DNA from: Thiothrix sp. UBA5583
GTDB lineage: Bacteria; Pseudomonadota; Gammaproteobacteria; Thiotrichales; Thiotrichaceae
Direction: 5' to 3'
Length of the DNA: 64,000 nt
NCBI GenBank assembly: GCA_002425225.1
Contig: DILV01000009.1
Location: forward strand, 102,667-166,666
Shown here: positions 1 to 8,601 of the stretch, piece after piece
Numbering within the stretch: position 1 is the stretch's first letter
How the letters are laid out: each line of letters starts with the position of its first letter
Program-made: the position numbers and the translations under genes
The notes under the pieces: generated by a model
Told to the model about the DNA's origin: nothing
The model's database searches: none
The model's input: only the letters and a program-made list of their open reading frames with translations

Positions 1-1321
1 CAGTTGTGTTGTCTTTGGCTTCCTTGCTGTCCTTGTCTGTTGCACCTTCTGTCGGGGAAGCTTTGCCTTCCGGTGTCTGTTCTTCAGGTGCTGCTGGAGT
101 GGCAGTCTGTTCAGACTTCTTTTCACCATTCGGGTTATCAAGATGCTTGTTCAGATCGGCTTCGGTCAGTGGGTCAAAAGCATCGTCTTCGGCATTTTTG
201 TCATCCTTGAGTTTCATTGGTTTGATTTCAATGTCAGGGACAATGCCTTCTGCCTGGATGGAGCGCCCGGATGGTGTGAAATAGCGGGCAGTAGTCAGTT
301 TGACGGCTGTTTTTTCATCCAGAGGCAGAACGGTTTGTACTGAGCCTTTGCCGAAAGTTTTTTGTCCGATGATCAGGGCGCGTTTGTGGTCTTTGAGTGC
401 ACCAGCGACGATTTCGGAAGCGGAGGCAGAACCCCGGTTGACCAGTACCACGATCGGGGCATTTTCTAGCGAATCACCTTTGTTGGCGGTATATTCCATC
501 TTGGCATCGGCAACCCGACCTTCGGTGTAGACAATTTTGCCCGACTCAAGGAAAGCGTCGGAAACACCCACTGCTGCATTCAATACACCACCAGGGTTGT
601 TGCGCAAATCCAGTACCAGCCCACGCAGTTTGCCGTTGTTTTCCTTTTTCAGGCTTTCCAGTGCTTCCAGCATGGCTTCAGTGGTCTTGGCCTGGAAGCT
701 GGTGATGCGGATATAACCGTAGCCCGGATCCAGCATCTTGCTCTTGACGCTTTTCACTTGGATGATGGCGCGTTTGATGCTGACCTTGAAAGGTTTGTCC
801 TTGCCTTCGCGCACGATCATCAGGTCGATGTTGGTTCCCGGTTTGCCGCGCATGAGTTTGACGGCATCATTCAGGCTCATGCCTTTGACAGGGGTAGTAT
901 CCAGACGGATGATGAGGTCGCCAGCCTGCAAACCGGCTTGCTGTGCGGGGGTGTCGTCAATCGGGGAAATGACCTTGACGAAGCCGTCTTCCATGCCGAC
1001 TTCAATGCCCAAACCGCCAAATTCGCCACTGGTACCAACTTGCAGTTCCTTGAATTCGTCTTCATCCAGATAGGCAGAGTGCGGATCAAGGCCGTTGAGC
1101 ATCCCACGGATGGCGTTGGTCATCAGATCCTTGTCCTTGGCTTCTTCCACGTAACTTTCCTTGATGCGGGAATAGACCTCGGAAAATTGCTGCAACTCAT
1201 CCAGCGGCGGAGAGCTTTCGACGGTTTGCTTGAAAGCGAAGACATTCAGGCTGATGCTGGTGGTAACGCCAATCAGGACGCCAGCCATAGTGCCAACCAG
1301 AACGCGGTAACGTGTATGCAT
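1..1321 (-). CDS. ctpA: Carboxyl-terminal processing protease CtpA (S41 family), 3' end off window
   Basis: Periplasmic serine protease that cleaves C-terminal tails of envelope proteins. The frame is open from an ATG at 1321 to the left edge, so the C-terminus is missing. Seen in order: an N-terminal membrane/signal segment (about residues 1-25), a helical region, a PDZ domain (GLGIEV, with DLIIRLDTTPV further on), and the S41 domain with the LRNNPGG motif, the nucleophile serine in GSASASE and the lysine of FGKGS. The extreme C-terminal part visible is a low-complexity Glu/Pro/Thr-rich tail beyond the protease core. It lies downstream of envC on the same strand, a common gammaproteobacterial arrangement. 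Family assignment is secure; the substrate is unknown. Confidence 0.95.
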   Translation of the reverse strand, partial: MHTRYRVLVGTMAGVLIGVTTSISLNVFAFKQTVESSPPLDELQQFSEVYSRIKESYVEEAKDKDLMTNAIRGMLNGLDPHSAYLDEDEFKELQVGTSGEFGGLGIEVGMEDGFVKVISPIDDTPAQQAGLQAGDLIIRLDTTPVKGMSLNDAVKLMRGKPGTNIDLMIVREGKDKPFKVSIKRAIIQVKSVKSKMLDPGYGYIRITSFQAKTTEAMLEALESLKKENNGKLRGLVLDLRNNPGGVLNAAVGVSDAFLESGKIVYTEGRVADAKMEYTANKGDSLENAPIVVLVNRGSASASEIVAGALKDHKRALIIGQKTFGKGSVQTVLPLDEKTAVKLTTARYFTPSGRSIQAEGIVPDIEIKPMKLKDDKNAEDDAFDPLTEADLNKHLDNPNGEKKSEQTATPAAPEEQTPEGKASPTEGATDKDSKEAKDNTT

Positions 1322-1503
1322 ATAATCTATCTCTCCGGTATTTTTCGTCTGCCTGCATCCTTGTCGACAGAGTGTGCTTGTTTCCGTGCGCATAAGCAGC
1401 CCAAGTGTATCACTGTGTGGCGAAAATGCACTTTGTTGTTGCAACAATGATTTGTTTGTCACTTATTTTCAAGTCCAGCCTGATGCAATGACCTTGCTTG
1501 GGG

Positions 1504-2730
1504 TTAACGACACCAGCGAGCCGGATTTTGCGGGGTTGAACCTTGCCTGATCTCGAAGTATAAACCGTCTTGGCTGCGCCCACCGGAATTGCCTACTGCG
1601 GCAATGGTTTCATTGGCTCCCACAATCGCCCCCACCTTTTTGTAGACCGCCCGGTTATAGCCATACAGGCTGACATAGCGGTTGTCATGTTCCAGAATGA
1701 TCAAGTGTCCGTAGCCATCCAGCCAGCCGGAAAAGGCAACCTTGCCTTTGGCAACTGCCTTGACACTGCTGCCGCCGGGAGCCGAGATGACCACACCCCG
1801 CCAGGTTTGCTTTTCATTACGGGAAGAGCCGTAACCGTGAATGATTTTTCCCTGGATAGGCCAGGACAGTTTGCCGCGCAGGGTAGAAAAAGGTTTGTCC
1901 GGGGTGAAACTGCTCTTGACGGTTGTATCGGTGGTTTCTTCAGCACGTGGTGTGTTGGCGGTTTTGGTTGGTTCGTTTCTCTGAGAGGTGGGCGCTGGGG
2001 TTTCTGTGTCTGGTGACGCGGCTGTTTCCGTTTTGCGAGCAATGTCATCCACGATGGTTTGCAGGCTGTTTTCTTCGTCCTTTAGCTTGTTTAATTTTTT
2101 TTCCGTACTGCGGATGTCTGTCTTGATTTTGGCAAGTGTGACGGAGCGGGTGGAAAGAGTGCTTTCCATTTCCTGTTTTTGCTGTTCCAACGACTTGTTC
2201 AGGTCTTGCAGGTAGACGCGATCCTTGTCGATGGAGGCTCGCAGGGTGTCGATGGATTTGAGGGTTTTCTGCACTTTCTGGATACGCGCCACCCGGTTCT
2301 CATTCAGGTAGCCAAAGTAACGTACAGTCCGGCTGATGTCGGAAGGGTCATCCTGGCGCAATAGCAGGCGCAAGTGCGACTGGCCTCCGGTGGAATAGAG
2401 CGCCTGTAGCTGTTGTGCCAGCCCGGCTTTTTGTGATTCCAGCTCGGTTTCCAGTTTTAGTTTCTGCTGGTTGGTGTCATGCAGCTTGTTGATGGTTTCC
2501 TCGATTTTTTTTTCCGTCTGATAATGCCGACCAGAGGCTTCGCCCAGCTTTTTTTCCAGACGTGCTACTTCGGCCTGCAATTCGTCGGATTCATCTTTTT
2601 GGGAATCCAGACTGCTTGAAAGCTGGCGTATTTCGCGTTGTAGCTGTTTTTGCTTGGTGGTATCAGCCGCATGAAGCATTCCCCAAGGCAACAGCAGCAA
2701 GCAAAAGTATAGATTTGTGTAGAATTTCAC
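1504..2730 (-). CDS. envC: EnvC-like murein hydrolase activator
   Basis: Periplasmic activator of division amidases (AmiA/B type in E. coli). The 408-residue product has a signal peptide (about residues 1-21, ending MLHA), a long coiled coil rich in Lys, Glu and Gln (about 25-230), a Thr/Pro linker and a C-terminal LytM/M23 domain (about 290-408). The LytM zinc ligands are degenerate: the region that normally reads HxGxD is WRGVVI, and the usual LHFEIR is LYFEIR. It should therefore regulate rather than cut peptidoglycan, as known for EnvC. The gene is followed by ctpA on the same strand after 182 bp. Confidence 0.92.
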   Translation of the reverse strand: MKFYTNLYFCLLLLPWGMLHAADTTKQKQLQREIRQLSSSLDSQKDESDELQAEVARLEKKLGEASGRHYQTEKKIEETINKLHDTNQQKLKLETELESQKAGLAQQLQALYSTGGQSHLRLLLRQDDPSDISRTVRYFGYLNENRVARIQKVQKTLKSIDTLRASIDKDRVYLQDLNKSLEQQKQEMESTLSTRSVTLAKIKTDIRSTEKKLNKLKDEENSLQTIVDDIARKTETAASPDTETPAPTSQRNEPTKTANTPRAEETTDTTVKSSFTPDKPFSTLRGKLSWPIQGKIIHGYGSSRNEKQTWRGVVISAPGGSSVKAVAKGKVAFSGWLDGYGHLIILEHDNRYVSLYGYNRAVYKKVGAIVGANETIAAVGNSGGRSQDGLYFEIRQGSTPQNPARWCR

Positions 2731-2975
2731 CGCTTATCAGTATTCTGAGCATTTACGTGGAGCAGAGTCTACCATAAGAGTTGGGAGGTGGTGTATTGAT
2801 TACAGATAAGGGCAGCATTTATGCGCTTAATTTCCCTGCGAAAACCTGTAAAAATGCAGGAAATTACCCGTGTTGGGGATGACACTGGGGGGCACACAAT
2901 ATATCATTGTATCCATCTATACTAATATACTGTTATCGTCCATGCGTTTGCAGGTGTTTATGTTGGAAATTTACC

Positions 2976-3338
2976 ATGTTGGATGAGGAATATATGGGTA
3001 GCATCGCTGTTGGCGTCAATTGTGACTTTACACTTGATGATGTACTGGTCAAAGAGGAAGACATCGACCGCGCTTCACGCTCACTGAAAGCCATTTCCCA
3101 CCCGTTACGCCTGAAAATTCTCTGTGTTTTGGGTGACAAGGAAGTCAGTGTGCAGGACATTGTGGATAACGTGGGCACGTCCCAAAGCAATATCTCCCAG
3201 CATTTGGCCATCTTGCGCGACAAGGGCATTTTGGCATCACGCAAGGATGCCAACCGTGTTTATTATCGTGTCGGCGATTACCGTACCTTGCGGTTGATCA
3301 GCATGATGCAGGAAGTTTTTTGCAGCACACCCCACTGA
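2976..3338 (+). CDS. ArsR/SmtB-family regulator, SqrR/BigR-like persulfide sensor candidate
   Basis: Winged-helix repressor of 120 residues from the ATG at 2976; an internal ATG at 2994 preceded closely by GAGGAA is the alternative, and the frame is open up to an ATG at 2907. The DNA-binding helix is SQSNISQHLAILRDKG. Counting from 2976, cysteines are at 16, 50 (KILCVLG) and 116 (EVFCST). The 66-residue spacing between C50 and C116 equals that of the redox pair of SqrR (C41/C107) and BigR (C42/C108), which sense sulfane sulfur by forming a polysulfide bridge. The typical ArsR metal site (ELCVCDL) is absent. The next gene is a membrane-anchored rhodanese, which fits sulfur control. Regulator class is sure; the ligand is inferred. 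Confidence 0.85.
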   Translation: MLDEEYMGSIAVGVNCDFTLDDVLVKEEDIDRASRSLKAISHPLRLKILCVLGDKEVSVQDIVDNVGTSQSNISQHLAILRDKGILASRKDANRVYYRVGDYRTLRLISMMQEVFCSTPH

Positions 3339-3437
3339 GAGATTGTTTCCCTAGTGTAAAAATTCATGGAACAGGGGTTTACGTACCCTGTTTCACTGTA
3401 TATCTTTGGCTCCTGTCTTTTGGCTAAAGGGTTTAAT

Positions 3438-3863
3438 GTGGAAGAGTATCTCGTTTTTGCCCGCAACCATCCATTGCTGATCGCAGGTTTGGTCGGTATT
3501 GTCGGCATGATCATCTGGACGGAGTTCAGCCGTCTGACCCGTAAATACAAACAGGTTAATGCTACGCAAGCTGTTCAGATCCTGAACAATGACAATGCTG
3601 TGGTGCTGGATGTGCGTGAAGAGAGCGAAGTGCGCGGCGGGAAAATCAAGGGCGCAAAGCATATCCCCTTGGCTCAGTTGAAAACCCGCATGGTCGAGCT
3701 GGATTCTGCCAAAGAAAAACCTTTGCTGGTTTACTGCCGCAGTGGCAACCGTTCTGCCCATGCTTGCAATGTCCTGACCAAAACCGGTTTCCAGGATGTC
3801 AGTAATCTGGCTGGAGGAATGATGGCATGGGAATCAGCGAACCTGCCAGTCAGCAAGCGATGA
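3438..3863 (+). CDS. Membrane-anchored rhodanese-like sulfurtransferase (YibN type)
   Basis: Single rhodanese domain behind one N-terminal transmembrane segment (LLIAGLVGIVGMIIW, about residues 13-28). The catalytic cysteine sits in the loop YCRSGNRSA, so the domain is active-site competent. I prefer the GTG at 3438, which has AAAGGG six bases upstream and gives the short N-terminus before the TM helix expected for YibN; an in-frame ATG at 3366 would add 24 residues. The stop overlaps the grxC start by four bases (ATGA). The order rhodanese-grxC-secB-gpsA matches E. coli yibN-grxC-secB-gpsA. Being next to a persulfide-type repressor suggests a role in sulfane sulfur handling. Confidence 0.9.
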   Translation: MEEYLVFARNHPLLIAGLVGIVGMIIWTEFSRLTRKYKQVNATQAVQILNNDNAVVLDVREESEVRGGKIKGAKHIPLAQLKTRMVELDSAKEKPLLVYCRSGNRSAHACNVLTKTGFQDVSNLAGGMMAWESANLPVSKR

Positions 3864-4141
3864 AGCATTCACCTGTACGGATGTACGCGACCCGTTTCTG
3901 CCCTTACTGCCTGCGTGCCCGCGCCTTGCTGACCAGCAAGGACATCGTGTGGGAAGAAATCAATGTTGGTATGGATGCTGACCTGTGGCAGGAAATGGAA
4001 AGCCTGAGCGGGCGTGATACGGTTCCCCAGATATTTATTGGCGACTTGCATGTCGGCGGGTATGATGACATGGCTGCACTGGAGCGTGCAGGCAAGCTGG
4101 ATACCCTGCTTTTTAATCACCATACAGCCGAAGGGGCATAA
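3860..4141 (+). CDS. grxC: Glutaredoxin 3
   Basis: Glutathione-dependent disulfide oxidoreductase, about 93 residues from the ATG at 3860. The active-site motif CPYC lies near residue 15, and the cis-proline glutathione-binding segment TVPQIFIG and the GGYDD loop follow. The start at 3860 overlaps the rhodanese stop (ATGA), so translation is probably coupled; an upstream in-frame ATG at 3827 would add 11 residues not typical of the family. It belongs to the conserved grxC-secB-gpsA run. Confidence 0.95.
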   Translation: MKHSPVRMYATRFCPYCLRARALLTSKDIVWEEINVGMDADLWQEMESLSGRDTVPQIFIGDLHVGGYDDMAALERAGKLDTLLFNHHTAEGA

Positions 4142-4145
4142 TTTA

Positions 4146-4598
4146 ATGAGTGCAGAACAACAAGAACAGCAATTCATCATTCAGCGCATCTACATCAAGG
4201 ATGTCTCGTTTGAAGCGCCCAACTCGCCGGGTGTATTCACCCAGGAATGGAACCCCGATACGAACCTTGACTTGAATACCTTGGTTAATCCACTGACTAA
4301 CGACAACTATGAAGTGGAACTGGCGATTACCATTACCGTGAAAAGCAATGACAAAACAGCTTTTCTGGTTGAGGTCAAGCAAGGCGGCGTATTTTTCATT
4401 ACCGGCTATGCCCAGGAGCAACTGAACCAGTTGCTGGCAGCGTACTGCCCCAACATCCTGTTTCCGTATGCCCGTGAAGTCATTGCCAGTCTCGTTTCAA
4501 AGGGCAGTTTTCCTGAACTGCATCTTTCCCCCATCAATTTTGATGCGCTCTACGCCCGCCGTTTGCAGGAAGAGCAACAGGCTGGTCAACCTGCGTGA
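4146..4598 (+). CDS. secB: Protein-export chaperone SecB
   Basis: Cytosolic tetrameric chaperone that keeps preproteins unfolded and delivers them to SecA. 150 residues, the normal family length. The N-terminal strand (FIIQRIYIKDVSFEAPN) and the LVEVKQGGVF and CPNILFPYAREVI segments are typical. The ATG at 4146 is chosen because it gives the normal Sec-B N-terminus; the frame is open further upstream through grxC. Its stop overlaps the gpsA GTG start by four bases. Confidence 0.97.
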   Translation: MSAEQQEQQFIIQRIYIKDVSFEAPNSPGVFTQEWNPDTNLDLNTLVNPLTNDNYEVELAITITVKSNDKTAFLVEVKQGGVFFITGYAQEQLNQLLAAYCPNILFPYAREVIASLVSKGSFPELHLSPINFDALYARRLQEEQQAGQPA

Positions 4599-5605
4599 GT
4601 GATAATGCCATCCAGTCCATTGCGGTCTACGGTGCCGGTTCGTGGGGAACCGCGCTGGCATTGCAATTGGCACGTAACGGGCTGGAGGTATTGTTGTGGG
4701 ACATTAGTCCAGCGCACGTTGAAAACTTGCTTCAACAGCGTGAAAACAAGCATTACCTGCCGGGGATTTCCTTTCCTGACTCACTACATTGTTCCAGTGA
4801 TTTGCAGGCCGTGGCTGCCTTTGCCGATTACCACCTGGTTGTTGTTCCCAGTCACGGATTCCGTGGTTTGCTGCAACAGCTAGCACCTTTGCTGACGGAC
4901 AAGGATGCGGTTATCTGGGCAACCAAGGGGCTGGAACTGGATAGTGGTAAGCTGCTGCATCAGGTGCTGGAAGAGGAATTGCCCCAGTGTCAGGCGTATG
5001 CGGTGGTTTCCGGGCCGACTTTTGCTTCCGAAGTGGCGCGTAGCCTGCCAACTGCCATGACAGTGGCGGCAACCTGCCTCGCGCTGGCACAAGCTGTAGC
5101 ACAAGCCTTCCATGCCACCAACTACCGGGTATACCTCAGCAATGATGTGTTAGGCGTTGAACTGGGAGGGGCCGTCAAGAATGTGCTGGCTATCGCCGCC
5201 GGTATTTCGGATGGTCTGGGTTTCGGCGCAAATGCCCGTGTTGCCATCGTGACGCGCGGTTTGGCAGAAATCATGCGGCTGGGAACCCGTTTTGGTGCGC
5301 AGCCGGAAACCCTAATGGGATTGGCAGGTGTGGGCGATCTGGTATTGACCTGTACCGACAATCAGTCCCGTAACCGTCGGTTGGGCTTGGCGTTGGGACA
5401 GGGCAAGGACATGCAAACGGCTATCGCCGAAATTGGTCAGGCAGTGGAAGGTGTCAAATCTGCCCAGTCCATTGGCAAACTGGCTGCCGCCGCTGGCGTG
5501 GAAATGCCCATCTGTGAGGCTGTTTACCGCATCCTGTATGAACAGCTTCCTCCCCGTCAAGCGGTACAGGAACTGATTTCGCGCGATTTGAAAGCAGAAT
5601 TCTGA
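4595..5605 (+). CDS. gpsA: Glycerol-3-phosphate dehydrogenase [NAD(P)+]
   Basis: Reduces dihydroxyacetone phosphate to sn-glycerol 3-phosphate for phospholipid synthesis. 336 residues, standard length. The Rossmann motif GAGSWGTALA is at the N-terminus; the catalytic lysine region GGAVKNVLAIAAG and the GLAGVGDLVLTCT segment are present. The start is a GTG overlapping the secB stop (GTGA), which implies translational coupling and is the reason for this start. Confidence 0.97.
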   Translation: MSDNAIQSIAVYGAGSWGTALALQLARNGLEVLLWDISPAHVENLLQQRENKHYLPGISFPDSLHCSSDLQAVAAFADYHLVVVPSHGFRGLLQQLAPLLTDKDAVIWATKGLELDSGKLLHQVLEEELPQCQAYAVVSGPTFASEVARSLPTAMTVAATCLALAQAVAQAFHATNYRVYLSNDVLGVELGGAVKNVLAIAAGISDGLGFGANARVAIVTRGLAEIMRLGTRFGAQPETLMGLAGVGDLVLTCTDNQSRNRRLGLALGQGKDMQTAIAEIGQAVEGVKSAQSIGKLAAAAGVEMPICEAVYRILYEQLPPRQAVQELISRDLKAEF

Positions 5606-5629
5606 TCATCCATCAGCGGGTTGTGAGCC

Positions 5630-6601
5630 ATGCAACAGCATTCCCATCCTTATACCGTCGGCATCGTTATGGATCCGATTGCCAGCATCAATATCAAGAA
5701 AGACAGTACCTTTGCGATGATGCTGGAAGCGCAACGGCGCGGTTGCCCGTTATTCCACATCCTGCAAGGCGACCTGTTTGCCGATGACGGGGTGGTGTAT
5801 GCGAAAATGAACCCAGTGACAGTCAGGGATGATCCTTCCGGCTGGTATGCTATGGGTGATGCGGTTATCAAGCCTTTGCATGAATTGCCAGTGATCCTGA
5901 TGCGCAAGGATCCGCCTTTCGACATGGAATATATCTACAGCACCTACCTGCTAGAGTTGGTACAAAAACGTGGCACGCTGGTGGTCAACCGCCCGGAAAG
6001 CATTCGTGCTGCCAATGAAAAGCTGTTCACTGCCTGGTTTCCCGAATTTTGCCCGCCAACCCGCGTCACCCGCGACATGGGGCGTATCCGTGAATTCCTG
6101 TCCATGCACCAGTGTATCGTGGTCAAGCCGCTGGATGGCATGGGTGGTTCCATGATCTTTCAGGTCAGGCAAGACGATCCCAACCGCAATGTTATTCTGG
6201 AAACCATTACGGCGCAGGGGCAACGCACCGTGATGGCGCAGCGTTTCCTGCCGGAATACAAGCAGGGTGATAAACGGATTTTGCTGATTGACGGAGAGCC
6301 ATTCCCGCACGCGCTGGCAAGGATTCCAGCAGAAGGCGAAGGGCGTGCCAATCTGGCGGCAGGCGGCACTGGGGTAGGCGTGGATTTGACTGCGCGTGAA
6401 TTTGCCATTTGTGCGGCAATCGGCCCCGTACTGCGGGATATGGGGTTGATGTTTGTCGGGCTGGATGTGATCGGTGATTATGTGACGGAAATCAACGTCA
6501 CAAGCCCCACCTGTATCCGGGAACTGGATTACATCTATTCAGCTAATATTGCCAGCCTGCTGCTGGACGCAATTGAAAACAGGCTGGCACAGGCTGCGTA
6601 A
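5630..6601 (+). CDS. gshB: Glutathione synthetase
   Basis: ATP-grasp ligase joining gamma-glutamylcysteine and glycine, the last step of glutathione synthesis. 323 residues. Visible hallmarks: the N-terminal domain (IGIVMDPIASI-like start, here VGIVMDPIASI), the ATP-binding lysine segment VVKPLDGMGG, the glycine-rich loop AAGGTGV and the metal-ligand INVTSPT. It follows gpsA by 24 bp and so may share its transcript; it supplies the glutathione that GrxC uses. Confidence 0.97.
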   Translation: MQQHSHPYTVGIVMDPIASINIKKDSTFAMMLEAQRRGCPLFHILQGDLFADDGVVYAKMNPVTVRDDPSGWYAMGDAVIKPLHELPVILMRKDPPFDMEYIYSTYLLELVQKRGTLVVNRPESIRAANEKLFTAWFPEFCPPTRVTRDMGRIREFLSMHQCIVVKPLDGMGGSMIFQVRQDDPNRNVILETITAQGQRTVMAQRFLPEYKQGDKRILLIDGEPFPHALARIPAEGEGRANLAAGGTGVGVDLTAREFAICAAIGPVLRDMGLMFVGLDVIGDYVTEINVTSPTCIRELDYIYSANIASLLLDAIENRLAQAA

Positions 6602-6603
6602 GA

Positions 6604-6849
6604 TTACGCGGCTGCTTGCTTGATCAGTCCGTACATCTCGTCTTTCAGGTGCAGGCGGCGTAGCTTGAGGGTTTCAACAAACTCGTCCGCATGAACTTCA
6701 ATACCCTGTTCAATCCGGTGCAGTTGTGCATCTACTTCGCTGTGCTCGTCATACAGTTTGGCAAAATGCCGGTCATGCATTTTCAGGTCATGGATCCGCT
6801 CTTTGTACTCAGGGAACTCGATTGCCAAATCGTGGGATTCTCCAAACAT
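6604..6849 (-). CDS. DUF465 (YdcH-like) small helical protein
   Basis: 81 residues, charged and almost wholly alpha-helical, with the family pattern EFPEYKERIHDLKMHDRHFAKL in two adjacent helices and a basic LKLRRLHLKDEMY segment. DUF465 proteins are small, conserved in proteobacteria and of unknown function. GGAGAG lies upstream of the ATG at 6849. It is convergent with gshB with only two bases between the stops and no obvious terminator. Confidence 0.88.
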   Translation of the reverse strand: MFGESHDLAIEFPEYKERIHDLKMHDRHFAKLYDEHSEVDAQLHRIEQGIEVHADEFVETLKLRRLHLKDEMYGLIKQAAA

Positions 6850-6971
6850 TCGTTACTCTCCGTTTGATTAATTTCAATCAGCTTACCACACTGATTAAGG
6901 GGGTGGGGTGAGTTAAGTCAAGTTCCGGTCTGTGTTAGCATCACCCTTTTGCAATCTGTCAGGAGTACACA

Positions 6972-7391
6972 GTGAAAGCTAGGGTCAAGTGGTTGGATAG
7001 TATGAGTTTCGTCGGTGAATCCGGCAGTGGTCATTCCGTGGTGATGGATGGCCCACCAGAGCTGGGAGGGCGCAACCTTGGTGTGCGCCCGATGGAAATG
7101 TTGCTGCTGGGGCTGGGTGGGTGTTCCTCGTTTGATGTGGTGCTGATCCTGCAAAAGTCAAAACAGCAGGTCACCGACTGTGAAGTGCAGATTGAAGCCG
7201 AGCGTGCCGACAAGGAACCCAAGGTGTTTACCCGCATCCATATGCACTTCGTCGTGAGTGGACGCAATCTAGCTACCGACAAGGTGGAGCGTGCCATCAA
7301 GTTGTCAGCCGAGAAGTATTGTTCCGCTTCCATCATGCTGGCGAAAACGGCTGAAGTGACGCATGATTTTGAAATACGTGAGGCGGTCTGA
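6972..7391 (+). CDS. OsmC family protein (YhfA-like)
   Basis: 139-residue OsmC/Ohr-fold protein with a GTG start preceded by CAGGAG. The two redox cysteines of the fold are present, in LGGCSSFDVV (about residue 57) and KYCSASIMLAK (about residue 117), so it is competent for thiol peroxidase chemistry. The sequence resembles the YhfA branch (MKARVKW start, SGSGH and VRPMEMLLLGLGGC) more than the Ohr branch. Exact substrate is unknown. Confidence 0.88.
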   Translation: MKARVKWLDSMSFVGESGSGHSVVMDGPPELGGRNLGVRPMEMLLLGLGGCSSFDVVLILQKSKQQVTDCEVQIEAERADKEPKVFTRIHMHFVVSGRNLATDKVERAIKLSAEKYCSASIMLAKTAEVTHDFEIREAV

Positions 7392-7502
7392 GGGACGAAT
7401 TTCACTTGCAAGCAAGGGTATAGTCTTGCATAGTTCGCATCCATGCTGCCTTGGCGGGCAGGTCTTCACTTTTTTGGTATTTTTGCAAGAGGGCCACGAG
7501 AG

Positions 7503-8315
7503 TTGGTTGAGCGTCATCAGAAACAGATTCGTCTGCACGGGTTTAACAACCTGACAAAAACCCTGAGCTTCAATATTTATGACATCTGCTACGCACGAAG
7601 TCCGGCTCACCGTGAAGAATACCTGGCTTACATTGACGAAGAGTATAATGCTGATCGTTTGACCAATATCCTCACCAATGTGGCAGATATTATTGGTGCA
7701 AACATACTCAATGTAGCACGGCAGGACTATGACCCACAGGGAGCCAGCGTTACCATCCTGGTGTCTGAGGAGCCGGTTATCCCGGAGGAAAAGCTCTCCA
7801 ACTCGGCGCGTCCTGGCCCTTACCCGGAAGATGTGGTTGCCCATCTGGACAAAAGTCACCTGACTGTTCACACCTACCCGGAAAGTCACCCTGACAACGG
7901 TATCAGTACGTTCCGTGCAGATATTGACGTTTCCACCTGTGGGCGCATTTCGCCCCTGAAAGCATTGAATTATTTAATACATAGTTTCGAGTCGGATATT
8001 GTCATCATGGACTACCGTGTACGCGGCTTCACCCGTGATGTTAAGGGTAAAAAGCACTTTATTGATCACAAGATCAACTCCATTCAGAACTTCCTGTCAG
8101 CAGAAACAAAGCGTGTGTATTCCATGATTGACGTGAATGTCTATCAGGAAAACAGCTTCCATACCAAGATGATGCTGAAAGAGTTTGATCTGGATAACTA
8201 TTTGTTTGGTCTGGGAAAAAATGATTATTTTGAAAAAGACCTGACACAGATTGAAACCCAGTTGCGCAAGGAAATGAAAGAGATTTTCTATGGGCGGAAC
8301 ACTGGCAGCCTGTGA
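7503..8315 (+). CDS. speD: S-adenosylmethionine decarboxylase proenzyme
   Basis: Makes decarboxylated SAM, the aminopropyl donor for spermidine. Strong match to the long, E. coli-type Spe[10 protein letters not shown] near the start, [20 protein letters not shown], the self-cleavage site [15 protein letters not shown] (Ser becomes the pyruvoyl group), the STCG catalytic cysteine and the C-terminal YGRN. The start is uncertain. A TTG at 7503 has AAGAGGG nine bases upstream and gives a normal-length N-terminus (270 residues); an ATG at 7443 adds 20 residues absent from the family and has no ribosome site. No speE lies adjacent. Confidence 0.93.
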   Translation: MVERHQKQIRLHGFNNLTKTLSFNIYDICYARSPAHREEYLAYIDEEYNADRLTNILTNVADIIGANILNVARQDYDPQGASVTILVSEEPVIPEEKLSNSARPGPYPEDVVAHLDKSHLTVHTYPESHPDNGISTFRADIDVSTCGRISPLKALNYLIHSFESDIVIMDYRVRGFTRDVKGKKHFIDHKINSIQNFLSAETKRVYSMIDVNVYQENSFHTKMMLKEFDLDNYLFGLGKNDYFEKDLTQIETQLRKEMKEIFYGRNTGSL

Positions 8316-8438
8316 GCTGTTGTGCGCCTTGAGGCTTTGTTTGTTTATTTGAATTTTATAAATATTCAAATATTCTAATTTAAACGTTTTTTAAGCAATC
8401 CCCTGTTTTTGTGGTGTTTTGGAGACAGTTTAGCTTTT

Positions 8439-8466
8439 TTGAAACAATTGAAACATTCAATATAAG
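8439..8466 (+). promoter_or_regulatory. Candidate sigma-70 promoter for the NlpC/P60 gene
   Basis: TTGAAA (8439-8444) and TATAAG (8461-8466) are 16 bp apart. The palindrome TTGAAACATTCAA (8448-8460) fills the spacer, where a repressor could compete with RNA polymerase. Prediction by eye only. Confidence 0.4.
8448..8460. promoter_or_regulatory. 13-bp palindrome TTGAAACATTCAA, copy 1
   Basis: Arms TTGAA/TTCAA around a 3-base centre, located in the spacer of the candidate promoter before the NlpC/P60 gene. Closely similar copies are at 10424-10436 and 58725-58737. Shape and placement suggest a regulator operator; no regulator is identified. Confidence 0.4.
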
Positions 8467-8601
8467 ATGTTGTTTAAATATTGATTAGGGGCGTTGTTTT
8501 TTGGATGAATGGCTTGTAATGTTACTCCTGCGTCGGGAAGATGCATTTTTCCTCAAAATGGACTCCTTGAGTTTCGTATCGTAGGAAGGTCTTTGTTTAT
8601 T

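Larger units (their letters stand above)
8316..8601. other. AT-rich intergenic region between speD and NlpC/P60 gene
   Basis: About 290 bases with no credible gene. It is clearly more AT-rich than its surroundings. It holds a candidate sigma-70 promoter (8439-8466), which overlaps a 13-bp palindrome (8448-8460) shared with two other upstream regions, and then a leader of about 130 bases before the ATG at 8602. I see no recognisable riboswitch in the leader. Confidence 0.5.

Noticed and set aside
758..1450. A 230-codon plus-strand frame opposite ctpA
   Set aside because: The minus strand has the complete S41 motifs; the plus frame has no ribosome site or domain.
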